64,000 nt of DNA from Burkholderiales bacterium UBA4657 (GTDB lineage Bacteria > Pseudomonadota > Gammaproteobacteria > Burkholderiales > Burkholderiaceae_E): NCBI GenBank assembly GCA_002405475.1, contig DHLX01000026.1, positions 30,807 to 94,806 of the forward strand, written 5' to 3'. Positions 63,679 to 64,000 of this stretch are shown piece after piece (position 1 is the first letter of the stretch; each line of letters begins with the position of its first letter). The notes beneath the pieces were generated by a model. That model saw only the letters and a list, made by a program, of their open reading frames with translations, ran no database searches and was not told the origin of the DNA. The translations under genes were made by a program, and so were the position numbers.

Positions 63679-63707
63679 TAATAATGGCGTATCGGGTAAA
63701 TTTCAAG
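63678..63707 (-). promoter_or_regulatory. groESL promoter, sigma-70 with overlapping sigma-32-like elements
   Basis: On the minus strand TTGAAA (63706-63701), a 17-base spacer and TATTAT (63683-63678) form a near-consensus sigma-70 promoter. The same region reads CTTGAAA-N11-CGCCATTA, one mismatch from the sigma-32 pattern CTTGAAA...CCCCATNT. Heat-shock control could thus be both negative (HrcA) and positive (RpoH). Confidence 0.75.
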
Positions 63708-64000
63708 TCCGAGTCCGCTCCAGCATGGAGCAAGTTTAAGCGTGGGTGTGAATTTGCATGGGAAAATGGGTCTTAAACTTAGTTTGTACCGGCAGTGGGT
63801 CAGACATCCTGTTGCAGGGAGCCTGTTCTTTCCTCCAAGCCCTCTTTTTGTCGATGGGCTTAGAGGTTTTTCAGCAGTCGAACACTCATTGAGCCGGTAT
63901 CTTGTGTATGAAGACATCCTCTTGTCCTGCAGAAGTTAATGTCGTCGTTTCAAACGTAGCGGTACCCTGAAAATTTCCTGTTATATATGAATTGCCGACG
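63708..64000. other. Unassigned end region
   Basis: No gene is supported here. Short open frames exist on both strands but have no recognisable product, no convincing ribosome site and no homologous-looking motif. A small inverted pair AAGCCC/GGGCTT occurs near 63837-63862. A gene beginning beyond the right edge could use part of this stretch as its upstream region. Confidence 0.4.

Noticed and set aside
63675..63917. 80-codon minus-strand frame upstream of groES
   Set aside because: It overlaps the CIRCE operator and promoter, has no recognisable product and no ribosome site.
1..64000. CRISPR arrays, tRNA and rRNA genes
   Set aside because: No regularly spaced repeats, cloverleaf-like segments or rRNA signatures were noticed on reading; a dedicated covariance search was not possible.

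Overview
The window is one contiguous stretch of a proteobacterial chromosome. It is most likely a betaproteobacterium close to Burkholderiales. The pointers are the gltA-sdhE-sdhB-sdhA-sdhD-sdhC / GntR / mdh / CitE-like gene order, a methylcitrate cycle merged into that block, a BPSS1780-type membrane protein at the head of a MoxR operon, and moderate GC content. This assignment is inferred from gene content and order. There are no rRNA or tRNA genes, no CRISPR array and no intact insertion sequence that I can see.

Layout. 1-2.4 kb: 3' part of a multi-PAS sensor histidine kinase whose second PAS looks like a LOV photosensor. 2.4-17.3 kb: central carbon block. The minus-strand run is sdhC, sdhD, sdhA, sdhB, sdhE and gltA, preceded by a GntR/UTRA regulator. 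Plus-strand genes follow: mdh, a CitE-like lyase, prpB, prpC, a secreted unknown protein, prpD and acnA. Closely related palindromes lie in front of mdh (next to the GntR gene) and acnA, which suggests local control of both by the GntR protein. 17.3-29.1 kb: chrA-yaaA, a PIN-GNAT fusion protein, a methionine-type aminotransferase, a degenerate HD-GYP protein, scoAB, ETF-ubiquinone oxidoreductase, then a tightly packed run of an HDAC-family deacetylase, a Pat-like acetyltransferase, an unknown membrane-anchored protein, galU and DUF1841. 29.1-35.2 kb: two small cytochromes c, glmM, folP, ftsH, rlmE and divergent yhbY.

35.2-43.0 kb is the accessory part. A 208-bp element bounded by perfect 29-bp inverted repeats is followed by hsdR, hsdM, a DUF1016/YhcG-type nuclease gene, hsdS and a decayed RhuM-family pseudogene. 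43-54.1 kb returns to housekeeping and transport genes: an RND pump and its adaptor, rnhA, a methyltransferase, gloB, mltD, thyA, folA, pyrF and a DMT permease. 54.1-61.5 kb is a seven-gene minus-strand operon with every junction overlapping: BPSS1780-like, RDD, SpoIIM-like, DUF4129, DUF4350, MoxR ATPase and DUF58. 61.6-63.7 kb is groES-groEL under a promoter with a perfect CIRCE operator. The last ~290 bases hold nothing I recognise.

Most of the window is ordinary housekeeping sequence. The points that deserve a second look are the LOV-type kinase lacking the usual signalling glutamine, the PIN-GNAT fusion, the deacetylase/acetyltransferase pair, the inverted-repeat element and decayed RhuM gene around the type I restriction locus, and the uncharacterised seven-gene MoxR membrane operon.
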